From NCBI GenBank assembly GCA_964407825.1, contig CAYOXD010000005.1, forward strand, positions 1 to 64,000: DNA of 64,000 nt. Reading direction: 5' to 3'. The stretch comes from CAYOXD01 sp964407825. GTDB lineage: Bacteria; Desulfobacterota; Desulfobacteria; Desulfobacterales; JAFDDL01. Shown here in pieces: positions 36,644-45,832 of the stretch (positions are counted from its first letter, which is position 1; every line of letters begins with the position of its first letter). Made by a program: the position numbers and the translations under genes. Below the pieces are notes generated by a model. It ran no database searches. It worked only from the letters and a program-made list of their open reading frames with translations, and was not told the origin of the DNA.

Positions 36644-37465
36644 GTGAACAAAGCCCTCAGGATGCAAAAAAGCCGCGCCATAACGCTAATAGTCCTGTTT
36701 GTCGCGACGGTGATCAGTGGAACCGCGGCGGCGCGCTCCCATTCTGTCGAGCTTTTCTATTTTAACCCCGACTCCCCGCAAAGCAACCTGTCGCGCCTTA
36801 AACGCGATATGGACAGCTTTCTTTCAGCGGCCGGATTTCCCATCACCTTTCAGCCTTTTGCCCACCTGGTGGATCTGGAAAACCAGCTCAAGGAAAAGGC
36901 CCCTGCGTTTCTTTTCGTTCCCGAGTGGTATCTGAAACGCAATGGCGCCAAACTCGGACTGCACCCCCTGCTGATGCCGCTGCACCATGGGAAGGCCTAC
37001 TATCGCAAGGTCCTCCTGGCAGAGCAGGCAGTGGGATTGAGCGACATCCACCATGGGCATCCCACAGTGGCCATGACATCCATGGGTCCCGATGGAAATG
37101 CCATACTCGATACGATCCTGTTTTCCCCGCATGGGATGACAGCCGCTAACATCAACGCGATCATCGTTCCCAAGGATACCGATGCGCTTTTCGCGCTGGC
37201 CCTGGGCCAGGTGGACATGGCGTTGGTTGCAGAGCGAAGCCTGAAACTGATTTCAAAAATTAACCCGAACATTCTGCACAGGGTTCATCCGCTGCTGGAG
37301 TCGAAGCCCATTCCCATGCCGGTGCTCTGCTACACCAAGGGAGTGGCCACCGCCGCAGATGTTCAGAAGCTCAAAAGGTTATTTCTGGACACCAGAAACA
37401 AAGAGAGCCGTTTACTCATCATGGAGATGCTACAGATCAATGGATGGCAGGCCGATCCTAAATAA
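36644..37465 (+). CDS. PhnD-like periplasmic substrate-binding protein
   Basis: A 273-residue secreted protein with an N-terminal signal (KSRAITLIVLFVATVISGTAAARS) and the fold of PhnD-type phosphate/phosphonate or oxyanion binding proteins (FNPDSPQSNLSRLKRDMDSFLSAAG, VDMALVAERSLKLISKINP). No permease or ATPase gene lies near. Instead another binding protein and two histidine kinases follow, so it may serve as the ligand receptor of a signalling system. The GTG start has a weak ribosome site. The ligand is unknown. Confidence 0.72.
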   Translation: MNKALRMQKSRAITLIVLFVATVISGTAAARSHSVELFYFNPDSPQSNLSRLKRDMDSFLSAAGFPITFQPFAHLVDLENQLKEKAPAFLFVPEWYLKRNGAKLGLHPLLMPLHHGKAYYRKVLLAEQAVGLSDIHHGHPTVAMTSMGPDGNAILDTILFSPHGMTAANINAIIVPKDTDALFALALGQVDMALVAERSLKLISKINPNILHRVHPLLESKPIPMPVLCYTKGVATAADVQKLKRLFLDTRNKESRLLIMEMLQINGWQADPK

Positions 37466-38402
37466 AATTGCAGCATTGCTGCTGATAGCGGGTCTATGGA
37501 TCATGCCGGCGGGCGCCCATGCCGCCGGAGCCGCCCCACGCCCCATTGCCATTCTGCTCAGCGATTCGCAAGAGGCCTACACCCGGCCTGTGGCCTCCTT
37601 TACCGACGAGATTCAGATGCCGGTCAAGGTCTTCAATTTGAAAGGGGATATTAATAACGCACCGGCTGTCATGGACAAAATCCGTGCCATCCGCCCCTCC
37701 CTGATTTTTGCTTTGGGGGCCAAGGCCGCCTGCACCGCCAAGGTGTGGACCTCCGATCCGCCCCACACACCGGTGATCTTTGCCATGGTGCTCAACTGGC
37801 GGCAATATCGGCTCACCGAGGGGCAGGATAACATCGCCGGCATCGCAACGGAGGTGGCCCCGGGAACCCAGCTGGCCAACATGACCATCATCTCCCCCAG
37901 GCTCAAAAGAGTCGGCATCATTTACAGCCGGGCCCATTCCCTGCAGACCGTCCGGCGGGTCAAGGATGCCGCAAAAAAACTGGGCCTGCAAATTATCGAC
38001 CTTTCCATCAGGCGGCCCAAGGAATTTCGTCAGGCTTTCAAAAAGCTCTCTGAGCAAATCGACGCATACTGGATGCTGGCGGACCCGGTGGTCTATACGC
38101 TCAAGAACGTGGACTGGCTGACGCAACGGTGTGCCAAGAATCATCTGGTCTGTATGGGGCAGTCCAAGAACATCGCAGAAGTGGGAGTCCTGCTGGCCGT
38201 AAACCCGGATATTGCCAACGTGGGCCGGCAGGCCGCCTCCATGGCCAAAAACATCCTTCTGCGCCATCAGCTTCCCGAAAGGATCGGTGTAATGCCGCCC
38301 CTGGGAACACGCCTGGTGCTGAACGCCAAAACAGCCAAAGAGATCGGACTGAAATTGAACCACACGGTCATGGATATGGCGAATGATATCATTGATCGGT
38401 AG
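37440..38402 (+). CDS. ABC-type substrate-binding protein of the TrpX/PF04392 type
   Basis: A 320-residue secreted protein: signal peptide KIAALLLIAGLWIMPAGAHAAGA, then IAILLSDSQEAYTRPVASFTDEI, ALGAKAACTAKVW, GIATEVAPGTQLANMTIISPRLKRVGIIYSR and the C-terminal VNPDIANVGRQAASMAKNIL of the family that includes TrpX and other Leu/Ile/Val-like binding proteins. I place the start at ATG 37440, which overlaps the previous gene by 26 bases. No transporter genes are adjacent; it is followed 23 bases later by a histidine kinase. Confidence 0.78.
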   Translation: MDGRPILNKIAALLLIAGLWIMPAGAHAAGAAPRPIAILLSDSQEAYTRPVASFTDEIQMPVKVFNLKGDINNAPAVMDKIRAIRPSLIFALGAKAACTAKVWTSDPPHTPVIFAMVLNWRQYRLTEGQDNIAGIATEVAPGTQLANMTIISPRLKRVGIIYSRAHSLQTVRRVKDAAKKLGLQIIDLSIRRPKEFRQAFKKLSEQIDAYWMLADPVVYTLKNVDWLTQRCAKNHLVCMGQSKNIAEVGVLLAVNPDIANVGRQAASMAKNILLRHQLPERIGVMPPLGTRLVLNAKTAKEIGLKLNHTVMDMANDIIDR

Positions 38403-38425
38403 CTGTCAGCAGGCAATAAAACGGC

Positions 38426-40282
38426 ATGGCCAAGACTCTGGTGAATAACGTCAAGGAGCCCCATATCCGAAAGAGGATGGTCTGGCGCCCCTCCATCCGG
38501 TTCTATCTGGTGCTGATGAACCTGGTTTTGCTATGCCTGCTGTTTCCCAGCGCAAGCCTCCTTTACCTGCATCAGGAGGCCAAATCCCGGGATGCCCAAC
38601 TCCATCGAACCATTGCCCAGATGCGTCAGGCCCTCGAAAACAGAACCGGCGCTCTTGTGCGCAACATGGCCCTCAGCGCGGGCTATGCGGTGGCCGGGTA
38701 CGACTTCACCTTTCTGAACAACATAGTTCGCCAGGCGGTGGCGGAGGACCCCGAAATCCGGTACTGCCTGATCATGGATACAAAATCCAGGGCTGTGGCC
38801 CACAGCGACCCGGCGAAGGTGGGCGCCACCTTGACCGGCCCCAGGGCCCGGCAGGCAGCGTCCATCATGGCCTCCAAATTCCCCCCCACCATTTCCGAAG
38901 GCCAACGGCCCCCGGTCTATTTTCTGGATGAGAATCTCGATCCGAATCTGAAACAGCCCCAGATCATGGAGGCCGTGACCCCTATTTATAGCGGCGCCAA
39001 GCTCTATGCCGTGCTGCGATGCGGGGTCTCCCTGGACCGGCTTTCCACTGAAATCCGGACCGCAAAGCAGGCTTGGACCCACCGATCCAGACAATTCAAG
39101 ATCTACCTGGCCTCCACCACCGGCGTGTTTTTCACCCTCGGCATGCTGATCGCGGTCCTGTTCACACGCTCTTTCGTTCAGTCCATAAAGGTGCTCAGCA
39201 GGGGGGTGAGCCGGGTGTCCCACGGAGATCTGGATCACCAGATCCAGCCCAGCGGGCTGGTTTGCGCGGAGCTGCTGAAGCTTTCCGAGGCCTTTAACGC
39301 CATGACCGGGCAGTTGCAGGTATCCCGACATCTGGTGGACGAATACAGCAAATCACTGGAGCAAAAGGTGGTCGAAAGAACCAGGGAACTGAAAAACGCC
39401 CAGGCCCACCTGATGCAGCAGGCCCACGAGGCCGGCATGGCCGAGATGGCCGTCGGCATTCTTCACAACATCGGCAACGCCGTCACGCCGGCCAAGGTGG
39501 GGTTATTCCAGCTCTTCCATCGCCTGAAGGGAAAGCCCCTTCTGCGCAGCCTGCCAGCGGCCCTTGAAGAGATATCCGGAGTGCTGCCGATCGTTCCCTC
39601 CCTCTTGGAGCCTGACAAGAAGCGGCTTCTCAGGATCCTTGAACTGACGCCGGCGGCCATCGAGGAAGAATATGATCAGTATGCCGACAAAATTGAACAG
39701 ATTCAGCACAAGCTGGCCCATATCGAGGAGATCATCGGCCTGCAGATGCGCTATGCCCAGATCTTCGGAAAGCTGGAAAGCGTAAATGTCCCCCAGGTGG
39801 TCGAGGACGCGCTCACCCTGCTGGATGACAATTTGAAAAAACGCAATATTCAGGTCATCAGAGACTTTTCCCCGGTGCCATCCGTCAGGGTTGAAAAGAC
39901 CCAGCTGATGCAGATCGTCATCAATCTGATCAAGAACGGCTGCGAGGCCATGGACGAGGTCGTGGATCAAGAGCGCGTCCTCACCCTTTCGATCCATCAC
40001 GACCCCGGACCACCGGACTGCCTGACCCTGGTTGTCAGGGACACCGGTATCGGGTTCGACCCGAAGGAGCGAGAACAGTTTTTCAAGTTCGGTTACACCA
40101 CCAAGGATAGGGGGTCGGGCTTCGGGCTTCACTCCTGCGCCAATTACCTGATCGCCCACAACGGCGCCATCGAGGCTCACAGCGACGGCAGGGGCAAGGG
40201 TGCCGAATTCGTGGTTCGACTGGCCATCTCCACCCCCGATGGGGTTCATGAAGGAGGGGAACACCTTGAATACGGACAATAA
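38426..40282 (+). CDS. Membrane sensor histidine kinase with dCache-like sensor
   Basis: A 618-residue kinase. A basic N-terminus precedes membrane helix 1 (about residues 26-47), then a periplasmic sensor of roughly 170 residues (AVAEDPEIRYCLIMDTKSRAVAHSDP, a PAS/Cache-like signature), membrane helix 2 (about 228-250), a HAMP domain, a coiled coil (LEQKVVERTRELKNAQAHL), the phospho-His box MAVGILHNIGNAVTPAK, and an HATPase (VINLIKNGCEAM, DTGIGFDP, GSGFGLHSCANYL). The H box with ILHNIGN is the variant seen in kinases that pair with hybrid regulators. The two binding proteins upstream may present ligand to its periplasmic domain. Confidence 0.88.
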   Translation: MAKTLVNNVKEPHIRKRMVWRPSIRFYLVLMNLVLLCLLFPSASLLYLHQEAKSRDAQLHRTIAQMRQALENRTGALVRNMALSAGYAVAGYDFTFLNNIVRQAVAEDPEIRYCLIMDTKSRAVAHSDPAKVGATLTGPRARQAASIMASKFPPTISEGQRPPVYFLDENLDPNLKQPQIMEAVTPIYSGAKLYAVLRCGVSLDRLSTEIRTAKQAWTHRSRQFKIYLASTTGVFFTLGMLIAVLFTRSFVQSIKVLSRGVSRVSHGDLDHQIQPSGLVCAELLKLSEAFNAMTGQLQVSRHLVDEYSKSLEQKVVERTRELKNAQAHLMQQAHEAGMAEMAVGILHNIGNAVTPAKVGLFQLFHRLKGKPLLRSLPAALEEISGVLPIVPSLLEPDKKRLLRILELTPAAIEEEYDQYADKIEQIQHKLAHIEEIIGLQMRYAQIFGKLESVNVPQVVEDALTLLDDNLKKRNIQVIRDFSPVPSVRVEKTQLMQIVINLIKNGCEAMDEVVDQERVLTLSIHHDPGPPDCLTLVVRDTGIGFDPKEREQFFKFGYTTKDRGSGFGLHSCANYLIAHNGAIEAHSDGRGKGAEFVVRLAISTPDGVHEGGEHLEYGQ

Positions 40283-42707
40283 CCACGTCCTTATCATCGA
40301 TGACGACCCTGAAATCCAGAGCGCCTATCGCATGGTTCTATCACCCGAGCCGGAGAGCGAGCGCTCATCAAGCGCGCAACTGGCCAAGCTGCTACACAAG
40401 GGGCAGCTGCCTGAGCCATCCGGCGGCCCGCGGTTCGAGCTCGATTTCGCCGGGCAGGGCATCGAGGGTGTCGCCCTGGTGGAGGCCTCCCTCGAAAAAC
40501 AGCATCCCTTCGCCGTTGCCTTCATCGATATCCGCATCCCCCCGGGCTTTGACGGTATGGAGACAGCGGCCCGTGTCCGTCGGATCGATCCGGACATCGA
40601 AATCGTCATCGTCACCGCTTACTCGGATCGTTCCCGGGAAGAGATTGTCCATGCCGTGGGCGCCCCTGAAAAACTGCTCTTTTTACGCAAGCCCTTCGAT
40701 CCCGAAGAGCTGATCCAGATGGCCCTGTCCCTTACGGCCAAGTGGAACCTGGCCCGCCAGGCAAGGGAACATAGAAACGAACTCGAAACCGTATTGATGA
40801 CCTCACCGGCGGCCATCTATTCGGTAGACGGGAACCGATGCATCACCTCCTGGAATCAGGCAGCCGAGCGGATCACCGGTTATACGGCCCAGCAGGTGTT
40901 GGGCCGTCCCTGCGTTCTCAACCACATCGGCATCGAAAAGGCATGCGGAGGCTGCCTCCTGGAGGTGGACGATCCATCCCTGCAACACCATGAGATCCAA
41001 ATCCTCGACCGGCAGGGCGTGCCCCGCACGCTCCTGAAAAAGGGCACCCGGATCATGGACCGCCAGGGCCGAACGATCAGGCTGGTGGAGAGCTTCTGGG
41101 ACATCACGGCCCGAAAGGCGACAGAAGCCGCCCTGGCGGAGTCCGAGGCGCGGTTCCGGGCCCTGGTGGAAACCACCAGCGACTGGGTCTGGGAGACAGA
41201 CGCCTCCGGCAGATTCACCTACTGCTCCCCGCTGTGCGAAGCCATCTACGGATATGGTCCCCAGGAGCTACAGGGCCGATCCCTTTTCGATCTTCTGGTG
41301 CATTCCGACGAAATCGCCGAGAAGCGGTCGATCTTCAACAAATGCGTAGAGAATAAACAGGCGTTTCACAACATCGAGCACCGAAGCCTCACAAAGGATG
41401 GCCAGATCATCCATATCGAGTCCAGCGGCAGACCGGTGATGGCAGAAGACGGCCGGGTCATCGGATTTCGGGGGATCGATCGGGATGTGACCAATCGCAA
41501 GCTCATCGAAAAGGAGCGCCAGGAGCTGGAAGTCCAGTACCGGCAGAGTCAGAAGCTGGAAGCCCTGGGAACCCTGGCCGGCGGTATCGCCCATGATCTC
41601 AACAATGTCTTGACCCCCATCATGGGCGGCACCCAGCTGTCCCTGCTCAAGCTGGATCCGAGTCACCCCATCTATGACAATCTGAAAACCATCGAAGAGG
41701 GCGTCCAGCGCGCCGCTGACCTGCTGCACCAGATCCTGGCCTTCAGCCGCAAGCAGGTCATGGCAACCCGCCCATTGAACCTCACCGAGCTGATCAAGGC
41801 GTTTGCCGCCATGCTCCGGCGCCTGATTCGCGAAGATATCCACCTGGCCTTCAATCTGGAGGAGGACCTGGGTACCATCGAAGCCGACAAGAACCAGATG
41901 GAGCAGGTCCTCATCAATCTCGTGGTCAACGCCACGGATGCCGTGGAAAAGGATGGAGAGGTGACCATCCTGACCGCCAACCGGGTGGTCACTTACCCCG
42001 ATTCGGCCCAGGCCGACCATCGGATAGCTCCCGGCTCGTACGTGCTCATGTCGGTGAGCGATAACGGAACAGGGATGGACCCAACCACAGTGAGCCGGAT
42101 TTTCGATCCTTTTTATACCACCAAGGAGGCCGGAAAGGGCACCGGTCTTGGGCTTTCCACCGTCTACGGCATCATCCGGCAGCACGGCGGCGAAATCCTG
42201 GTGGATACAGCCCCCGGGAGGGGGGCCCGCTTCGATATTTACATCCCAAGAACCGAAGGCCGCATCGAAACCGAGACGCAGGACAGCCCCCAGGCCGTCA
42301 TTGGCGGCCAGGAAACCGTCCTGCTGGTGGAGGACAATCTGGATGTGCGCAACATGACCCGCACCAGTCTGGAGCATTACGGTTACCAGGTCATCGAGGC
42401 GGCCAACGGACTCGAGGCCATCCAGGTTTTCGAGGCACATGAGGGTCGCATCGATCTGCTCTTCACCGATGTGGTCATGCCGGGCATGGGCGGCCAAACC
42501 CTTGCCGAACGGCTCCGTGAGTTCAGCCCCAGGCTGCCGGTACTGTTCATGAGCGGGCACCCCTTCGATGTGAACACCAAGGTATTGGCCGAAATAAAGG
42601 GCAACGACTTCATTCAAAAACCGTTCAAACCCCTGGAGATGGCCCAGAAAATCCGGCAAATGCTGGACGAGGGGAAAAGGCGTGCAGGCCCCGAACAAAA
42701 CACATGA
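40266..42707 (+). CDS. Hybrid sensor kinase REC-PAS-PAS-HisKA-HATPase-REC
   Basis: An 813-residue cytoplasmic hybrid kinase. The N-terminal receiver (LIIDDDPEIQSAY) carries an insertion of about 35 residues before its second strand, and its phospho-Asp is probably in VAFIDIRIP. Two PAS domains follow; the first has a CGGC pair in EKACGGCLLE. Then come HisKA (LAGGIAHDLNNVLTPI), HATPase (LINLVVNATDAV, GTGLGLSTVYGI), and a C-terminal receiver (LLVEDNLDVRN, LLFTDVVMPGMGG). I favour TTG 40266 as start: AAGGAGGGGAACACC sits exactly before it, inside the frame of an alternative ATG at 40248. It overlaps the upstream kinase and has no DNA-binding domain. Confidence 0.88.
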   Translation: MNTDNNHVLIIDDDPEIQSAYRMVLSPEPESERSSSAQLAKLLHKGQLPEPSGGPRFELDFAGQGIEGVALVEASLEKQHPFAVAFIDIRIPPGFDGMETAARVRRIDPDIEIVIVTAYSDRSREEIVHAVGAPEKLLFLRKPFDPEELIQMALSLTAKWNLARQAREHRNELETVLMTSPAAIYSVDGNRCITSWNQAAERITGYTAQQVLGRPCVLNHIGIEKACGGCLLEVDDPSLQHHEIQILDRQGVPRTLLKKGTRIMDRQGRTIRLVESFWDITARKATEAALAESEARFRALVETTSDWVWETDASGRFTYCSPLCEAIYGYGPQELQGRSLFDLLVHSDEIAEKRSIFNKCVENKQAFHNIEHRSLTKDGQIIHIESSGRPVMAEDGRVIGFRGIDRDVTNRKLIEKERQELEVQYRQSQKLEALGTLAGGIAHDLNNVLTPIMGGTQLSLLKLDPSHPIYDNLKTIEEGVQRAADLLHQILAFSRKQVMATRPLNLTELIKAFAAMLRRLIREDIHLAFNLEEDLGTIEADKNQMEQVLINLVVNATDAVEKDGEVTILTANRVVTYPDSAQADHRIAPGSYVLMSVSDNGTGMDPTTVSRIFDPFYTTKEAGKGTGLGLSTVYGIIRQHGGEILVDTAPGRGARFDIYIPRTEGRIETETQDSPQAVIGGQETVLLVEDNLDVRNMTRTSLEHYGYQVIEAANGLEAIQVFEAHEGRIDLLFTDVVMPGMGGQTLAERLREFSPRLPVLFMSGHPFDVNTKVLAEIKGNDFIQKPFKPLEMAQKIRQMLDEGKRRAGPEQNT

Positions 42708-42745
42708 ACCAAGGTTTCAGATCCCGATTCCGACGAGAGGTGCAC

Positions 42746-44935
42746 GTGAGGATTCCCATGATCAGGCTCTTTATCGTGATGGTATTCATTCTGACCACAA
42801 GCGCCTCGCTGTGGGGAGCCCCCGCTTCGGATCAGGCGAGCGACGATGCGAAAAAGCTCCAAGAGCTAAAAAAGATGTTCAAGTCCCCCTACACGGAGGA
42901 GGACTACTACCGAACGGACCGGCTGCTGGTCACCGCCACGGGCAGCCAGCTGCCCATCCACAAGGCCCCGGCCGTTGCCAGCATCATCACGGCCAAGGAC
43001 ATCGAGCAGATGGGGGCCACCACCTTGTCCGAGGTCCTGGAGACGGTGCCGGGAATCCACGTGGGCCCCTCCGCGGACAGCGGCTACCGTACCAACTACG
43101 ACATCCGCGGCATCTACACGGGCCTCAATCAGCAGGTGCTGTTGCTCATTAACGGCATCCCCATCAATACCGCCTATCTCGGCACCCGCCTGTCAAGCTT
43201 CCGGATGCCCACGGCAGACATTTCCCGTATCGAAATCATACGCGGCCCCGGATCGGCGGTTCATGGGGCGGACGCCTTTGCCGGTACCATCAATGTCATC
43301 ACCAAGGATGTCCATGAGCTTAAAAACGTCCAGGGCGGATTCCGGGCCGGCTCCTTCGACACCTACGATGCCTGGCTCCAGGGAGGCGGCATCTGGAAAG
43401 GCTTCGAGGTGGCCGCCAGTCTGGAATACGGAACGAGCCAGGGGGACAAGGACCGGGTCATCCGGGCGGACCAGCAGACGCAGTTTGATGCCCTGTACGG
43501 CACCCACGCCTCTCTGGCCCCCGGGGTCATGGACACCCATTACAAATACCTGCAGGCCGATCTGGCGTTTCGGAAAGGCAGCTGGAACTTCCGACAGCAC
43601 TATTGGAGCAACCTCAATGAATTCCCCTACTGGCTGGGGGTAACCAATACGCTTTCCAAGGGCAATGATCTGGAGGCCGAGAGCTACCTGGCCGATCTGC
43701 GTTATGACAATCCGAAATTCACTCGCAACTGGGAACTGAACTGCGGTGTAAATTATTTGTATCAAAAACTCGACTTCAGATTGGTATTGTTTCCACCTGG
43801 AGCCAAGCTGCCGGTAGGATCAGATGGCAACCTTTTTACAGGTAACAACTTGGTCAGCTTCCCCGACGGCGTCATCGGCTCTCCGGGGAGAACCGAGCAG
43901 ACCTGGGCCGGCGATGTTTCAACCATCTACACGGGATTCCCCGATCACCGCCTGCGTTTCGGCACCGGGGCCAAACATGTGCAAATGAAGGCCCGATCCT
44001 ATTCCAACTTCGGCCCCGGAGTAATCGACGGGACGCAGTCAGTGGTGGACGGCACCCTCACGGATCTCACCGGCACCCCCTATGCTTACGTCCCCGATTC
44101 AACCCGGGATCTCTGGTTTGTGTTTGGCCAGGACGAGTGGTCTCTGGCGAGGCACTGGACCCTTACAGCGGGCGTACGACTAGACCATTACTCAGACGTT
44201 GGCTCGACCGTCAATCCGCGTTTGGCCCTGGTATGGGAGACACGTTACGATCTCACCACCAAACTGCTTTACGGCCGCGCCTTCCGGCCGCCCTCCTTCC
44301 AGGAACTTTACGCGCGGAACAACCCGGCCAACAAGGGCAATCCCAACCTGTCCCCCGAGACCATCCAGACGCTCGAACTGGTTTTCGACTATCAACCCCT
44401 GACCAATCTGCGAACCATCCTGAATATGTTCATATACAAGGCCAGGGACCTCATCGAACAGGTACCGGACGCGACCGGAACGGGCAAAACTGCCCAGAAC
44501 GCCCGGGACCAGAGCGGTTTCGGCTCAGAATTCGAAATGGACTGGGAGATTACCGACACGCTTCGGCTACGCGCCAACTGTGCCTTTCAGGATTCAGAAA
44601 ATAGCGAAACGGACGAACCGGTGGCCAACACCCCCAGGGTCCAGTTTTATCTCAACCCGCATTGGGAATTTATGCCGAACTGGTCTCTGGATGCCCAGTT
44701 GAAATGGATCGGGGATCGCAAACGGGCCAAAGGGGATACCCGAAGCGATATCGCCGATTATTCCTTGTTAGGTGTTACCCTTAGACGTAAAAACATCTGG
44801 CATCATTACGATTTGGCCATTGCCGGGCGCAACCTGCTAAATGAGGATGTCCGAGAACCCACCGCTGCTGCTGTCCCGGACGACTATCCCATGCCAGGCC
44901 GCAGTTTTTATGCTGAGCTACGTTTTCACTTTTAG
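42746..44935 (+). CDS. TonB-dependent outer-membrane receptor
   Basis: A receptor of about 729 residues. With GTG 42746 (AGAGGTGCAC before it) the signal peptide is RIPMIRLFIVMVFILTTSASLWGA; an ATG at 42704 is an alternative but has no ribosome site. The plug domain has the RLLVTATGSQ TonB-box-like region, APAVASIITAKDIEQMGATTLSEVL, and GPGSAVHGADAFAGTINVITK. The barrel ends RSFYAELRFHF with a terminal Phe, as in outer-membrane proteins. Such receptors import ferric chelates, cobalamin or other large ligands. It follows the kinase pair and precedes the degenerate citrate-synthase pair. Confidence 0.92.
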   Translation: MRIPMIRLFIVMVFILTTSASLWGAPASDQASDDAKKLQELKKMFKSPYTEEDYYRTDRLLVTATGSQLPIHKAPAVASIITAKDIEQMGATTLSEVLETVPGIHVGPSADSGYRTNYDIRGIYTGLNQQVLLLINGIPINTAYLGTRLSSFRMPTADISRIEIIRGPGSAVHGADAFAGTINVITKDVHELKNVQGGFRAGSFDTYDAWLQGGGIWKGFEVAASLEYGTSQGDKDRVIRADQQTQFDALYGTHASLAPGVMDTHYKYLQADLAFRKGSWNFRQHYWSNLNEFPYWLGVTNTLSKGNDLEAESYLADLRYDNPKFTRNWELNCGVNYLYQKLDFRLVLFPPGAKLPVGSDGNLFTGNNLVSFPDGVIGSPGRTEQTWAGDVSTIYTGFPDHRLRFGTGAKHVQMKARSYSNFGPGVIDGTQSVVDGTLTDLTGTPYAYVPDSTRDLWFVFGQDEWSLARHWTLTAGVRLDHYSDVGSTVNPRLALVWETRYDLTTKLLYGRAFRPPSFQELYARNNPANKGNPNLSPETIQTLELVFDYQPLTNLRTILNMFIYKARDLIEQVPDATGTGKTAQNARDQSGFGSEFEMDWEITDTLRLRANCAFQDSENSETDEPVANTPRVQFYLNPHWEFMPNWSLDAQLKWIGDRKRAKGDTRSDIADYSLLGVTLRRKNIWHHYDLAIAGRNLLNEDVREPTAAAVPDDYPMPGRSFYAELRFHF

Positions 44936-44955
44936 ATTCCAAAGGAAGAAACGCC

Positions 44956-45792
44956 ATGGAAAAGGAACAAACGAATGGCAGCGAACACTCATCGGTTCGA
45001 CAACGAAATATAACTTACACGATGCGGGTGGCCACTGAAATCTGGGATGAAGAGCCTTCCCAGCGGAACCCTTACCTGGTTGAGCACTGCCGTTGCAGGG
45101 GTTACGAGCTTTTCGACCTGATGGAAAAACGCGGTTTCGTGGAGGTACTCCACCTCCTGCTTCTCGGTGAGCTGCCCTCAAGGGAGCATGCCCGGATATT
45201 GGAGACCCTGATGATCGCCTTTATCAACCCCGGTCCTCGCCATCCTGCCACCAGGGCGGCAATCTATGCCGGTTGCGGCCGAACTCACACCGCCCACATT
45301 CTGCCCATCGCCCTTTCCGTGTTGAGCGGTGAGCGTTCGGGCGGCGCCGAGGTAACGGCGGCTATGCGTTTCATCAACAAAAACGTCCAATCCTCACCGT
45401 CTGGCATCACCAAAGCGCTTCTCAAGGACTGGAGACCTCCAAGGGAAGGGGAGGATCGGCGGATCGCACCGGGATTCGGCAGCCTGTTCAACGGAATCGA
45501 CCCCTTCTCAAGGCAGATTGCCGACAGGCTCAAGGAGCTTCCGGGGTGCGGTCCCGCTTTCCAATGGAGCCACGCCTTTTGCGAGCTGATGGCGCCCCAT
45601 CAGATGGGATGGTTGAATACGGGACTCTGTGCAGCCGTCTTTCTGGACCTGGGACTCCCTCCCAGGTCAGGTGCCGGCCTCTTTCAACTCATCAGTGCAC
45701 CGGGCCTGCTCGCCCATGGTCTTGAGCTGGCCAACAAGCCCCTAAATTCCGTTCCCTTTTTGGATGAGGAACACTATCACATCGAATCTTGA
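44956..45792 (+). CDS. Citrate-synthase-fold protein lacking catalytic residues (copy 1)
   Basis: A 278-residue protein of the citrate synthase/citryl-CoA lyase superfamily, short like citryl-CoA lyases. Fold markers are EVLHLLLLGELPSREHA, RHPATRAA, LSVLSGERSGGAEV, PGFGSLFNGIDPFSRQIA and AAVFLDLGLPPRSGAGLFQLISAPGLLAHGLE. Aligned by eye to the intact gltA in this window and to citryl-CoA lyases, the HGGA His is Ser (GERSGGAE), the GFGH His is Ser, and the catalytic Asp is Thr (NTGLCAAV). Citrate chemistry is therefore unlikely. AAAGGAAGAAACGCC precedes the ATG. A second copy follows, so the two may form a heteromer. Confidence 0.75.
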   Translation: MEKEQTNGSEHSSVRQRNITYTMRVATEIWDEEPSQRNPYLVEHCRCRGYELFDLMEKRGFVEVLHLLLLGELPSREHARILETLMIAFINPGPRHPATRAAIYAGCGRTHTAHILPIALSVLSGERSGGAEVTAAMRFINKNVQSSPSGITKALLKDWRPPREGEDRRIAPGFGSLFNGIDPFSRQIADRLKELPGCGPAFQWSHAFCELMAPHQMGWLNTGLCAAVFLDLGLPPRSGAGLFQLISAPGLLAHGLELANKPLNSVPFLDEEHYHIES

Positions 45793-45832
45793 TGGGGCTG
45801 AAGCAGCCGCTCACGATAACAAGGAGGTCTAC

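Noticed and set aside
41268..42698. 476-codon minus-strand open frame opposite the hybrid kinase
   Set aside because: Antisense shadow of HisKA, HATPase and REC domains that are unmistakable on the plus strand.
44956..45792. Calling this gene citrate synthase or citryl-CoA lyase outright
   Set aside because: The fold fits, but none of the three catalytic residues is present, so a functional name would mislead.
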